Shown one piece after another: positions 35,576 to 44,089 of a stretch of 45,764 bases of DNA. The stretch spans positions 1 through 45,764 of the forward strand of contig CAZUWH010000021.1 in assembly GCA_964624075.1 (NCBI GenBank), given 5' to 3'. Numbering within the stretch: the first letter of the stretch is position 1; every line of letters begins with the position of its first letter. The translations under genes were made by a program, and so were the position numbers. The stretch is from CAZUWH01 sp964624075. Its GTDB lineage: Bacteria; Pseudomonadota; Alphaproteobacteria; Rhodospirillales; Rhodospirillaceae. The notes beneath the pieces were generated by a model. The model searched no databases. It was not told where the DNA came from and saw only the letters and a list, made by a program, of their open reading frames with translations.

Positions 35576-35911
35576 TCAGGCTGAAAACGAGCTTCTACAC
35601 CCACAGGTCGCGGTGGCATTCGGGTTTCGCACTGTGAACATCGACCCCATCAGGTCATTCACATAATCCACCTCCGCCCCCTTCAGAAGGTCAAGGGAGG
35701 CATCATCCACGATCAGCCGGGCCCCATGATCTTCAAAGATTTGATCCGCTGCGGTGGTCATCGCTTCAAGCGAGAAGCCGTATTGAAAACCTGAACATCC
35801 ACCCCCGGACACCGCAAGCCGGAGCATAAGGGCGGGGTTGCCCTCCGCCTCTGCCAGGGTCTGAACCCGTCGGGCGGCACTTTCGGTCATCCGTACAGTG
35901 GCATCTTCCAT
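35576..35911 (-). CDS. erpA: Iron-sulfur cluster insertion/A-type carrier protein (ErpA)
   Basis: 111 residues from ATG 35911 (AGGGG 8-10 bases upstream); the frame is open to 35956. A-type carrier proteins pass Fe-S clusters to apo-proteins. The three Cys are in place: SGGGCSGFQYGF (first Cys) and the C-terminal TCGCRSSF pair (C-x-C), with MTESAARRVQTL at the start and DDASLDLLKGAEVDYV in the middle. ErpA is favoured over IscA because no isc genes are nearby and the gene stands alone, as is usual in Alphaproteobacteria. It is likely required for the Fe-S rich proteins in this window. Confidence 0.93.
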   Translation of the reverse strand: MEDATVRMTESAARRVQTLAEAEGNPALMLRLAVSGGGCSGFQYGFSLEAMTTAADQIFEDHGARLIVDDASLDLLKGAEVDYVNDLMGSMFTVRNPNATATCGCRSSFSA

Positions 35912-36441
35912 TCCTGTTCCCCTCATACCTGTATCCCCTCTTTCACACCGCTCCACCCCGGATTCGACCCTTGGCTAAATCGGGGGATGGCGGCTTCGTG
36001 CAAACGCCACACCGGCTCGCCGGCAAGCCGCTACGGTGTTTCGCAAGTCATTGCATTGACCTGCCGGAATCAGAGGCCGATAATAGCCTGCCTCAGGGAC
36101 TGGCATGAAGTCAAGTTCCCGTATGGAAGAAGCGCAGGGCGATCAGGCGAAAAGGCTATTCCCATGACCAGGCCCTCCCCCCTGGATCGGGGGAGGCTTA
36201 GGTGGAAGTGATGGTTCCGCCTGGAGCTCGCCAACCCGTAGGCCAAGGGAGGCGTGACCGCTGCGGGATTCCGTAACGCCCGACAGACGTCCCCTTCACT
36301 TCCACCCCAGCAGCCCTCCCCCCGATCCAAGGGGAAGGGAGTGTTCCGTAACTACAGCTTCAGGATGGGCCATCGCAGTCGTTGCTCCCTGCCCGGCGAT
36401 CCCTTATGGTGCAGTGCCGTACCGGAGATTCGTTCAAGGTC
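35912..36441. other. Divergent intergenic region erpA / lepA with inverted repeats
   Basis: About 530 bases containing two inverted copies of the G/C-block repeat (36160-36350). It should contain the erpA and lepA promoters. No gene with family features is seen. Confidence 0.45.
36160..36350. repeat. Two inverted G/C-block repeats (copies 4 and 5)
   Basis: Copy 4 (about 36160-36215) read on the minus strand and copy 5 (about 36287-36345) on the plus strand both give TCACTTCCACC, then AGC-CTCCCCC and GATCCA-GGGG. The two face each other about 75 bases apart, so the pair could fold as a large stem-loop in lepA upstream RNA. Confidence 0.65.
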
Positions 36442-38244
36442 ATGACCAACCTTTCCCATATCCGCAACTTTGCCATCATCGCTCACATCGACCACGGCAA
36501 ATCAACGCTGGCTGACCGTCTGATTCAGCGTTGCGGCAACCTGGGAGAGCGGGAGATGAAGGAACAGGTGCTCGATTCTATGGATATCGAGCGTGAACGC
36601 GGCATCACCATCAAGGCCCAGACGGTGCGGCTGCACTATACAGCGCGAAACGGCTGCACCTATCAGTTCAACCTGATGGATACGCCCGGTCATGTAGACT
36701 TCGCCTACGAAGTCAGTCGTTCGCTCGCCGCCTGTGAGGGATCGCTTCTGGTGGTGGATGCCTCGCAAGGGGTAGAAGCCCAGACCCTGGCCAACGTCTA
36801 CCATGCTCTGGAGGTTGGTCATGAAATCGTGCCGGTCCTGAACAAGATCGACCTGCCAGCGGCCGAACCCGACCGCGTCCGCCAGCAGATCGAAGAGATG
36901 ATCGGCCTTGAGGCCAGTCAGGCCTTACTGATTTCGGCAAAGATTGGCCTTGGCATCGAGGAGGTGCTGGAAGCTCTTGTGGAACGCCTGCCTCCCCCTA
37001 CTGGCACAGCCGATGTGCCACTGCGGGCGCTGCTCGTGGATTCCTGGTACGATCCTTATCTTGGCGTCGTTATTCTGGTCAGAATCAAGGATGGCGTGCT
37101 GAAGAAAGGCCAGCGCGTTCGCATAATGGCCACCAATGCGACCTATCAGGTCGAACGGATCGGCTATTTCACGCCCAAGATGATCGAATGTGATGCACTT
37201 ACGCCGGGCGAGGTGGGTTACATCACCGCTGGCATCAAGACCGTTGCTGATTGCCGTGTCGGCGATACTCTGACCGATGAGCGACGCCCGGCGGCTACCG
37301 CGCTGCCCGGCTTCCGGCCGCATGTCCCGGTCGTGTTTTGTGGCCTGTTTCCAGTCGATTCCTCCGACCACGTGCTATTGCGCGACAGTCTGGCCAAACT
37401 GGCCCTGAATGATGCGAGTTTCGTCCATCTACCCGAGACCTCGGCCGCCCTGGGATTCGGCTTTCGTTGCGGTTTTCTCGGCCTTCTGCACATGGAGATC
37501 ATTCAGGAGCGACTTGAGCGCGAGTTCGGTCTTGACCTCATTATGACCGCTCCCAGCGTCGTCTACCGCGTCCACATGACCGATGGCACCTTCTGCGAAC
37601 TGCACAATCCGGTTGACATGCCCGATTCTAGCCGCATCGATCATATCGAGGAACCGTGGGTTCGGGCCACGATCCTGGTGCCAGATGCCTATCTGGGCGC
37701 GGTCTTAACGCTGTGCACCGAACGGCGCGGTCAACAGAGCGAACTGACCTATACCGGTAACCGGGCCCTTCTGGGATACCGATTGCCGCTGAACGAAATC
37801 GTGTTCGATTTCCACGACCGTCTGAAATCCGTCTCACGCGGCTATGCCAGTTTCGACTATGAAATGGCCGGCTACGTCACGAGCGATCTGGTTCGGATCA
37901 GCATCCTCGTCAATGGGGAACCCGTCGATGCCCTGGCCTTCATCGCCCACCGCGAAGCGGCAGAAAGCCGTGGACGGCAGATTTGCGAACGGCTCAAGGA
38001 TCTGATCCCGCGTCATCTGTTCAAGATTCCGATCCAAGCGGCCATCGGCGGGCGCATTATCGCCCGCGAGACCATTCCGGCCCTGCGCAAGGATGTGACC
38101 GCCAAATGCTACGGGGGCGATATCACCCGCAAGCGCAAGCTTCTTGAGAAACAGAAGGAAGGGAAAAAGAAGATGCGACAGTTTGGCAGGGTCGAAATTC
38201 CCCAGTCAGCCTTCATCAAGGCCTTGCGCCTGGGAGATGACTGA
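36442..38244 (+). CDS. lepA: Elongation factor 4 (LepA)
   Basis: 600 residues from ATG 36442. The upstream open frame is dropped because family proteins start MTNLSHIRNFAIIAHIDHGKST. Translational GTPase that acts on ribosomes. G1 AHIDHGKST (about 14-22), switch I with ERERGITIKAQ, G3 DTPGHVDF (about 78), G4 NKIDLP (about 133). EF-G-like domains follow, with GYFTPKM and HVPVVFCGLFPVD. The LepA-specific C-terminal domain has PALRKDVTAKCYGGDITRKRKLLEKQKEGKKKMRQFG. Length is normal and the frame intact. Confidence 0.98.
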   Translation: MTNLSHIRNFAIIAHIDHGKSTLADRLIQRCGNLGEREMKEQVLDSMDIERERGITIKAQTVRLHYTARNGCTYQFNLMDTPGHVDFAYEVSRSLAACEGSLLVVDASQGVEAQTLANVYHALEVGHEIVPVLNKIDLPAAEPDRVRQQIEEMIGLEASQALLISAKIGLGIEEVLEALVERLPPPTGTADVPLRALLVDSWYDPYLGVVILVRIKDGVLKKGQRVRIMATNATYQVERIGYFTPKMIECDALTPGEVGYITAGIKTVADCRVGDTLTDERRPAATALPGFRPHVPVVFCGLFPVDSSDHVLLRDSLAKLALNDASFVHLPETSAALGFGFRCGFLGLLHMEIIQERLEREFGLDLIMTAPSVVYRVHMTDGTFCELHNPVDMPDSSRIDHIEEPWVRATILVPDAYLGAVLTLCTERRGQQSELTYTGNRALLGYRLPLNEIVFDFHDRLKSVSRGYASFDYEMAGYVTSDLVRISILVNGEPVDALAFIAHREAAESRGRQICERLKDLIPRHLFKIPIQAAIGGRIIARETIPALRKDVTAKCYGGDITRKRKLLEKQKEGKKKMRQFGRVEIPQSAFIKALRLGDD

Positions 38245-38263
38245 CTAATCGTAAGGATTAGTC
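38243..38263 (+). terminator. Hairpin at the lepA stop codon
   Basis: GACTAATC and GATTAGTC form a perfect 8-bp stem with a 5-base loop, starting inside the lepA stop codon and followed by TTATATCTT. The stem is AT-rich and the T-run broken, so at best a weak terminator or attenuator before the Nudix gene. Confidence 0.4.
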
Positions 38264-38296
38264 TTATATCTTAGTACAACTACCAGTGAGATCTTC

Positions 38297-39196
38297 ATGG
38301 GCTTTCGTGACCACATTGCTGCCTGCAACCTGTACGACATAGGACGTTTCCGTCCGTTTCTCGTGGGCCGTGAATCTGTGGGCTGGATCACCCATACTCT
38401 CGCGCAGCGTCTGGTCCGCTTTCCCGGCATTTTTACTGTAACGGCGCAGACGGTTTCCCTCAGCCCGACCTTGGTCACTGTGGACGAGCGTACCGCTGCC
38501 GTGGCCGAAGTCCTAGCCGTTCTCGTGCGCGAAGGCCATGCGCTACCTTTGCGTCGGGAAATGTTCCCGGTGGTCCAGCGCTTCGGTGCGCCCGAGCTTT
38601 TGCGTCTCGACCGTTCGGCTGTGCCGCTGTTCGGCGTACGAGCCTTCGGCATCCACGTGAACGGCTTCGTGCGCACCGCAGTAGGCTTGCACCTGTGGAT
38701 TGGCCGCCGCAGCCGGACCAAGGCGGTGGCACCGGGCAAACTCGACAACCTGGTGGCCGGGGGGCAGCCTGCTGGCTTGTCGTTGATGGAAAACCTGATC
38801 AAGGAATGTGCCGAGGAAGCCGATATCTCCCGCACGCTCGCGGAAACGGCGCGACCAGTCGGTGCCATCACATATTGCATGGAAAACAACCATGGCCTGA
38901 AAACCGACTGCATGTTCTGTTTCGACCTCGACCTGCCGGCAGATTTTGTGCCCCGGAACACTGACGGAGAAATAGAGTCATTTGTTTTTATGCCCGTTGA
39001 AGATGTATTAGAAATTGTCAAAACAACTTCAGAGTTCAAGTTCAACGTGAATCTAGTCATTCTCGATTTCGCCATTCGTCATGGATTCATGACACCTGAA
39101 CGGGAACCAGATTATCTTGACCTGCTCTTTGCCCTGCGCGGCCCGGCTCAACCCTTGCCAGGGCACCTTTTGGTTGATATGATCGGAAGAGATTAG
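38297..39196 (+). CDS. DUF4743 / Nudix hydrolase family protein
   Basis: 299 residues. The N-terminal half (HIAACNLYDIGRFRPFLVG, VGWITHTLAQRLVRFPGIF) matches DUF4743, found before a Nudix domain in proteins related to the thiamine diphosphokinase/Nudix group. The C-terminal Nudix domain has a box-like segment: GGQPAGLSLMENLIKECAEEADI (Lys replaces the usual Arg; EE retained), preceded by GLHLWIGRRSRTKAVAPGKLDNLVAGG. The substrate is unknown; nucleoside-diphosphate derivatives are expected. Separate from lepA by 52 bases, perhaps co-transcribed. The stop is TAG. The frame is intact. Confidence 0.85.
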   Translation: MGFRDHIAACNLYDIGRFRPFLVGRESVGWITHTLAQRLVRFPGIFTVTAQTVSLSPTLVTVDERTAAVAEVLAVLVREGHALPLRREMFPVVQRFGAPELLRLDRSAVPLFGVRAFGIHVNGFVRTAVGLHLWIGRRSRTKAVAPGKLDNLVAGGQPAGLSLMENLIKECAEEADISRTLAETARPVGAITYCMENNHGLKTDCMFCFDLDLPADFVPRNTDGEIESFVFMPVEDVLEIVKTTSEFKFNVNLVILDFAIRHGFMTPEREPDYLDLLFALRGPAQPLPGHLLVDMIGRD

Positions 39197-39348
39197 CCTG
39201 GAATGTCAGGAAGACGCTTTCCGGAATCCGGATTTCTCCGGCGTGAGGAAGGAGGTGGCCGCGACGGACAGAAGGCGGAACCTTCCTCTCGAGGCGGCTT
39301 TGGGAAGCACGTTTCGGCGGCCCGGGAATGGGACGGAAAGAAGACGCC

Positions 39349-39655
39349 ATGCCAAAACCGAAGGACAAGATCATCCAGGATGATTGAAGCCTATATCATG
39401 CGGTTCGGGGGCGAATTTCGTGCATGGTATGTGGGCTTTGCCAGCGATCCGAAGTACGTGCTGCAGGTCAAGCACGGCTTGAGAAAAGGGGGCCCCGGTC
39501 TGCTGCGCACTGCCTGCACCGAGGTCTAGGCAGCAGGTATCGTGCGCTATTTTGTCAGGCGATGTCACACGATGGGATAGACCAATTGGACTACGGGAAG
39601 TGGCAAATTGAACGTATACAGCTACAAGCTGCAAGATCGTACCAAACCGTGGGTA
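39349..39655 (+). pseudogene. Small conserved protein remnant (WYVG family)
   Basis: ATG 39349 begins MPKPKDKIIQDD and stops. In the next frame comes IEAYIMRFGGEFRAWYVGFASDPKYVLQVKHGL, then TACTEV-TAG-AAGIVRYFV, TAG, and VYSYKLQDRTKP. The order resembles small alphaproteobacterial proteins with an 'FRAWYVGI..DP..RL...H' start and a 'V..Y' tail, possibly GIY-YIG-like. Two TAG stops and one frameshift show decay. The family assignment is from general memory and is weak. Confidence 0.45.
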
Positions 39656-40226
39656 AGCCCCTCCTGCCAGGCGGCTTCGGACGTTGCCCCCCTTTGGCCG
39701 GCTGTCCGGTCAAAGGGAAGCGGTTCCACCGGGGGAAAGGCGGTTGCAGGGAGACCAGATGCGGAGAGGATGCACGCCATTAAGAGACGCCGCCTTGAGG
39801 AGAGGGGGCATGCGCGTGCGTGCCTGCAGAGATGCAAGACGGTAGGGTGGGGCCTACGCTTGACGGTGATCTTCTGCCATCGGGTCCCTTCCCCCCCCCC
39901 CCGCCCTTCACTTCAGCATCCCACAGCACTCTCTGGTGCTTGCCGGAAGTCTTGTCGGTTACGAGATCAGGATTTCCGGCCGAGGATGATGAGTTGGTTG
40001 AAGCATGTCCCGACAATCTTATCGCCGCGGCGTTTGCTGAAAACCGACAGAGTGGCTCCTCCCTGGCTGACCGACATCATATCTTCCCCACGCGACCTTC
40101 CCTGGCGATTGAAGGAAGCCATGGACATGGAGGGGAAACAGGCAGGACACGCACGACCGGTCTGCACAGTGGTCCGTGTACGCTTGAATTATGGAAGACT
40201 CTTCGGTACCCTGTCTGGCCAGACGA
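39656..40226. other. Non-coding stretch before tRNA-Ser
   Basis: About 570 bases. Open frames on both strands lack family features. A C12 tract lies at 39891-39902. It may be eroded coding sequence. Confidence 0.4.
39891..39902. repeat. Poly-C tract (12 C)
   Basis: Twelve consecutive cytosines in non-coding DNA, followed by GCCCTTCACTTCAG, which resembles the arm of the G/C-block repeat near 36290. Confidence 0.6.
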
Positions 40227-40317
40227 GGAGGGGTGGCCGAGCGGTCTAAGGCGCACGCCTGGAGAGCGTGTATACCTCTCAAGGGTATCGTGGGTTCGAA
40301 TCCCACCCCCTCCGCCA
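40227..40317 (+). tRNA. tRNA-Ser (anticodon GGA)
   Basis: Seven-base acceptor stem GGAGGGG pairs with CCCCTCC, discriminator G, and encoded CCA at the 3' end. D-arm GGCCGAGCGGTCTAAGGC, anticodon loop with GGA between the GCGCACGCCT and AGAGCGTG arms, a long variable arm (TATACCTCTCAAGGGTATC) typical of class II tRNAs, and T-arm GTGGGTTCGAATCCCAC. Complete at 91 bases. A likely integration target: everything 3' of it in the window is accessory DNA. Confidence 0.97.
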
Positions 40318-40398
40318 TTTATCTATTGCGAACCGCGAACAGCGCCGCACCAGCGCAGGAATTTCTTTTGGTTTCAAAGGGGCTTGGCCGTACCGACT

Positions 40399-40422
40399 GA
40401 ACCTCGGAGACCCGCGAGGTTC
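40399..40422. repeat. Inverted repeat 1 downstream of tRNA-Ser
   Basis: GAACCTCG and CGAGGTTC form an 8-bp perfect stem around an 8-base loop. The left arm and the bases before it (CCGACTGAACCTCG) recur almost exactly at 40457-40470 in the next hairpin. Confidence 0.6.
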
Positions 40423-40450
40423 CGATTCCTGGTCTCTGAACGGTTTTCGT

Positions 40451-40495
40451 CTCTTTCCGACCGAACCTCGCCGGATTTGGTTCGGTCGGAAAGAG
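40451..40495. repeat. 17-bp perfect inverted repeat downstream of tRNA-Ser
   Basis: CTCTTTCCGACCGAACC pairs perfectly with GGTTCGGTCGGAAAGAG around an 11-base loop. It has no U-run on either strand, so a DNA site (attachment, resolution or transfer) or structured RNA is more likely than a terminator. Confidence 0.7.
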
Positions 40496-40709
40496 CTTGG
40501 AGAAAGCGTGGCATTTTCAGTCGCTTGCGGATCTCACCCAACTGCACTTTCTGCGGCTGATCTTTCGGCTGCCACCGCATTCAGAGAACGCAAAGCGGGC
40601 GCAGTTCCAGGGATGCGCGCGTAGCGATCGTTCCGCTGAGCTTCCCGAACTGGGCACTATCGCGGAAACCGCTGATGACAAGTAATCTTTACGCCGGTAG
40701 TCTGGCCCA

Positions 40710-41511
40710 ATGTCGAACGGGCCCTGGACGGATAAAGAAAACGATCTGATCGTCGCGGGTTATTTTACGATGCCTGCCGATGACCTCGCCGGCCGTCCCT
40801 GCAACAAGGCCGAGCGGAACCGGAACCTTCAGGCTAGGAGAAGCTGATCGCGGACATCAATCGAATACAGGCACCAGAGCATCAGTGCGGTCCTGAATAG
40901 CCTCGGCGAGGACTTGGTTCCCGGCTACAAGCCAGCTACCTTCCAGGTAACGCTCGTTGCTGCGGTTGCGCGCTGGCTTGCGCTTAACCCGGTACAGATC
41001 GGCCGCATGCCGATACGGGGGCCCGCGATCGGGCTCCAAGAGGCCGCGCAGCTATGGATCGGCCCGCCGCCGCTCAGCAACCAGCCACCACCACAGGAAC
41101 TGGAGCAGATACTGGCCATCGCCCGTAAGTTCGATGTAGCTGCGCGGGACGAACGGAACTGCGCCTTGTTGGGCAAGATCCGGTGAAGAGTGTGTGCTGG
41201 CGTATGAGCGAGCTGTCCTGACCGGCGCCGGGCGCGACGATCTCGCGCGCCGAATACGCTGGGTGTCGGAGGAGAATGGCGACAGCGCAAGCTTCGCGCT
41301 GGACGGACGGCAACGTCTCATCGAAGTCAAGACGACGAATGGCTGGGAACGAACACCTTTCCGCATCTCGCGCAATGAACTCGCCGTGGCCGAGGAGCGC
41401 CGCGCGGACTGGTGCCTTCTACGGCTCTGGAACTTCTCGCGCGAGCCGCAGGCTTTCGAATTGCGCCCTCCGCTCAATGCGCATGTAACGCTCACCGCCA
41501 CAACCTTTTAG
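40710..41511 (+). pseudogene. DUF3883 domain protein, decayed
   Basis: ATG 40710 reads MSNGPWTDKENDLIVAGYF and PADDLAGRPCNKAERNR, then breaks. Further segments in other frames: SISAVLNSLGEDLVPGYKPA, LWIGPPP, QELEQILAIARKFDVAARDERN, VLAYERAVLTGAGRDDLARRIRWVSEENG, LDGRQRLIEVKTTNG and LLRLWNFSREPQAFELRPPL, ending at TAG 41511. LDGRQRLIEVKTTNG has the Asp/Glu-x-Lys pattern of PD-(D/E)XK-like nuclease folds in DUF3883, a domain frequent in defence-related proteins. At least three frame changes. First gene of the island after the tRNA. Confidence 0.8.
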
Positions 41512-41549
41512 GCAAGCTTCCCTTGAGCTCTTGAGACAGGGCTCCGGAT

Positions 41550-41938
41550 CAGTCGAACACCCGCGCGCGCCTTGCGCCTCCGCCCGCGGCCGTTCGGCAA
41601 CCGCAGCCAGATCGTTGAGTGACAGTGGCGGGGGTACGCGCCTGATGACGAGGTATTCGAGCACGTCTGGCGACAGATAGGCCAGCTGCATCATCCAGCT
41701 GACGAACCGGTCGGAGACCTTCTCCGCAGCTGCGATGTCCTGGGATCGTGGAAGCGGCGCCGATCTCCAGCTATCACCGCCAGCCCCAGGCGCGACCGAC
41801 GGCGTGTAGGACATGCGGATCCTGCGCCCTGCCGTCCCGCATGCCCACGTCCTCGGGCGGCAGGATCTTCAGCCGCCCGTTGCGCTTGGCGGTTGTCAAC
41901 GGAATGACGACGCGGATGGTGTTGGACGTGCTGGTCAT
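41550..41938 (-). pseudogene. Small recombinase-associated tail protein, decayed
   Basis: Minus-strand ATG 41938 overlaps the recombinase stop (ATGA). It reads TIRVVIPLTTAKRNGRLKILPPED, then DPHVLHAVGRAWGWR and two stops. After a frame change comes DIAAAEKVSDRFVSWMMQLAYLSPDVLEYLVIRRVPPPLSLNDL. The second half is a helix-turn-helix-like segment found at the end of large serine recombinases or as a small separate protein behind them. Exact 3' end uncertain. Confidence 0.7.
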
Positions 41939-42222
41939 GCGCAGGCCTCCGCCTTGCGTGGCGCGATCATATCCCGGAGGACCGAACCGAGTCCCTCGGT
42001 ACGCAGGTCGACGGGGACGCCGCTCTACACAGATCTAGCATACCAGCCCGAGAAGCCACCGTCGTCATAGCCCTCGCGGATGGCGGACCAGCCCTCGGCC
42101 TTCTGACTCGCGACATAGGCCTCGCAGGCCTCGCGCTGAGCGTCGAGGCTGTTGAACTCCATGTCGAGCCCTTCCTCACTCAACTTGCGAGTGTAGATGG
42201 CGCAGCGTTAGCGGCGCAGCAT
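41935..42222 (-). pseudogene. Large serine recombinase, internally deleted, catalytic Ser lost
   Basis: From ATG 42222: MLRR, TAG-type stop (TAA) and RCAIYTRKLSEEGLDMEFNSLDAQREACEAYV, ASQKAEGWSAIREGYDDGGFSG. This is the resolvase N-terminal domain. The catalytic serine of Y-x-R-x-S is Leu here (TTG for TCG). After a stop at 42025 the reading jumps to DLRTEGLGSVLRDMIAPRKAEA, the last residues of such recombinases, ending at 41935. More than 400 residues between are missing. It belongs with the DUF2924 remnant upstream and the tail protein downstream, a known three-gene arrangement in Alphaproteobacteria. Confidence 0.82.
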
Positions 42223-42248
42223 CGTGATAACGGAACCCGGGGAACGGC

Positions 42249-42593
42249 TCATCGGCTATCCCTCTCTTGGCTTCGCGCAGTCCAAAATTGCGGGAATCTG
42301 CGATGACCGCCTTGCGACTGCTCCGGCCTTCGATTTCCATCGGCTAGAAGGTCCAGCGTCCGACACGTTTTGCAGGAAAGACCGCCAAAGGTCAGTTCCT
42401 GGATCCGATGGCCGAGCCTGGGCTCAAGGTAGCTCCGGCTGTTGTTCGGCGCGGATATACCGAAGACGGCCTCCCATTTCGCCTTCAGCTCGATCACGGT
42501 CATCTGCCTGAGTGCCGCGGGCTGCACAAGTACGCTCGCATCGGTAGCACCATTCTCGTCCTGGCACCATGGCCCTGTTTCAATCGCCGACAT
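42249..42593 (-). pseudogene. DUF2924 protein, truncated
   Basis: From about ATG 42593 the frame contains LRQMTVIELKAKWEAVFGI, SRSYLEPRLGHRIQELTFGGL, the N-terminal half of DUF2924 (usually about 150-200 residues and encoded directly before a large serine recombinase). The C-terminal half (IREW..V.HTV..L..GYEW) is missing and the remaining codons are out of frame. Truncated and probably non-functional. Confidence 0.72.
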
Positions 42594-42794
42594 GGCGTGG
42601 GGCGGTAATGGGTTTGGGCCGGATCGAGCGTCGTGCATGAGATCGTTCGCAACAGGAGATGATCAGCGATCGGTAGTCGAGAACTACCAATGATCAAACA
42701 TAATCAATATGCTTATCTCTGATAATATAAATCATTAGAATGACCGCGCAAAGTTTGCTTTCTTTCGAAGTTTGTAGCTCTATTAGAGTTAGTA

Positions 42795-43242
42795 TCATGT
42801 CAGAAATACTTCTATAAAGATTTTATTTAAACTTGATACATCTAATGATAAACTTTCATTCCGCGCTTTGCTTCCCGGCGCAGAGAGGGCTTCGGCTACG
42901 GTGGTCCGCCCGGCCTCCCAGATCTCTAGCGTTCGGAGATTCTCATCCATCAGCACGAGGAGGACAGCTTCCCACTCGTAGTCTAGCTTGATCGACTCGA
43001 GGCGCGCTGGCTCTTGCAGCGGCCGGCATCAGAAAGGGCCCGTGCCTTGTGATCTAGTAGTACCGCCGCCCAGCCTGATCGATGGCGTCAGCTAGACCGA
43101 GAAGGCGTGCTGCCTTGTATTCGCCGACTTCGCCCGTCACGCCCAGCGGTTTACCCGTCAGACGGTAGTAGTCGATTGCTGCCTGTTTCGCCCTTTCCAG
43201 GATCTCGCCTATCTCGCCCAAGGGCACCACTATCTCGTTCAT
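42795..43242 (-). pseudogene. DUF6998-like protein, decayed
   Basis: ATG 43242 lies 2 bases after the ImmA-type gene's stop. It reads DYYRLTGKPLGVTGEVGEYKAARLLGLADA, reaches TAG at 43054, and resumes in another frame with LESIKLDYEWEAVLLVLMDENLRTLEIWEAGR, AEALSAPGSKARNE to TGA at 42795. The TGKPLGVTGE..E..AA.LLGL start and 'SIKLD.EW..VLLVL' end match the DUF6998 family of unknown function. A stop and a frameshift break it. It is probably an operon partner of the ImmA/IrrE gene. Confidence 0.72.
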
Positions 43243-43244
43243 GG

Positions 43245-44076
43245 TTAGCCGCCTGCGATGAACCTGTCGTAGGTATCCGGCTCTTCGGGCTCATCAAGAT
43301 CGCTGACGCGCTAGTGGGATCGACCTTCATTGGGGTAAAGCAACAGAGGAAATGGTCATCTCGACCTTGGGGGCAAAGATCGTCACCTCGTAGACATCCT
43401 CGTTGCCCTGCCCCCCCATTTTTCTCCTTTCTGTGCATAATGCCGACCTGCGCCGCCTCTTTGTCGCTCCGAAGGGCAGCAAGCGACTCGCTCGGCAGTT
43501 CGATCGTCTGTTGCCTCGCCGCATAGTAGATCCCGGATTTCAGTAGCCGTTCGCTCGACCATGCCCAATCGATGAACCAGTCTTTGCTAACGACAATCAT
43601 AGCTTGCTGATCTGTGATGCTGAGCTACTTCAGAATCGCGGCAGTGATCGAAACCTCGTACCGATCGGATAGGTGCCGCAGCAGCTCCATCTCGATCTTC
43701 TGGCCACTGATCTGCTGCCGAAAATCATCGAGCGGCATCAGTAAGAACGAAGCGAACTTGTTTGCCTGGGCCTCGACCTGGCCATACTCGAATCGCCAAT
43801 CGCTCATATCCCGGCTGGAGCAACGTATACCTTCAGGGAACAAATGTCGGTGCAGCAGATAGTGGCCCAGTTCGTGGGCGAGCGTGAAGTTGATGCGGCC
43901 CCCCGATGTGATCCCCCCTTGTTGTAGATGATGCCCCATTCACCTGCGCCCGAATCAAGGGGCATGAGCATGCCCTCAAATTTCCGCGATAGATCGAGGC
44001 CGTCCACCCTGGTGATAGGCGCCTCGGGAAACACGTTCCTCGAATACTCCTTCGCGATGTCCGCGACCCTGATCGG
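43245..44076 (-). pseudogene. ImmA/IrrE-type metallopeptidase, decayed
   Basis: Reading on minus from about 44076 (5' end truncated): IRVADIAKEYSRNVFPEAP, SRKFEGMLMPLDSGAGEWGIIYNKGG, then GRINFTLAHELGHYLLHRHLFP (zinc motif HELGH, about 43880). It goes on with GQVEAQANKFASFLLMPLDDFRQQI, LSDRYEVSITAAIL, IVVSKDWFIDWAWSSERLLKSG, VTIFAPKVEMTIS and EPEEPDTYDRF, stop TAA 43245. This is the standard order of the phage/ICE ImmA and toxin-antitoxin-like IrrE group. Several frameshifts and stops, and the start fused to an IS3 remnant. The HTH partner usual upstream is absent. Confidence 0.85.
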
Positions 44077-44089
44077 AAATCATGGGGAG

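Larger units (their letters stand above)
40318..40709. other. Non-coding junction between tRNA-Ser and island
   Basis: About 390 bases. Holds the two hairpins at 40399-40422 and 40451-40495 and no recognisable gene. No second copy of the tRNA 3' end (att repeat) is seen within the window. Confidence 0.45.

Noticed and set aside
36160..36350. Riboswitch before lepA
   Set aside because: The structure is explained by two facing copies of a dispersed repeat found elsewhere; no known aptamer pattern is seen.
8630..39535. UAG recoded as glutamine in this organism
   Set aside because: Many TAG codons fall at Gln-like places, but intact genes here (clpS, purU, the Nudix gene, the small lipoprotein) end in TAG exactly where their families end. 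The TAG-bearing loci mostly carry frameshifts, truncations or other stop codons as well. Plain decay explains the pattern.
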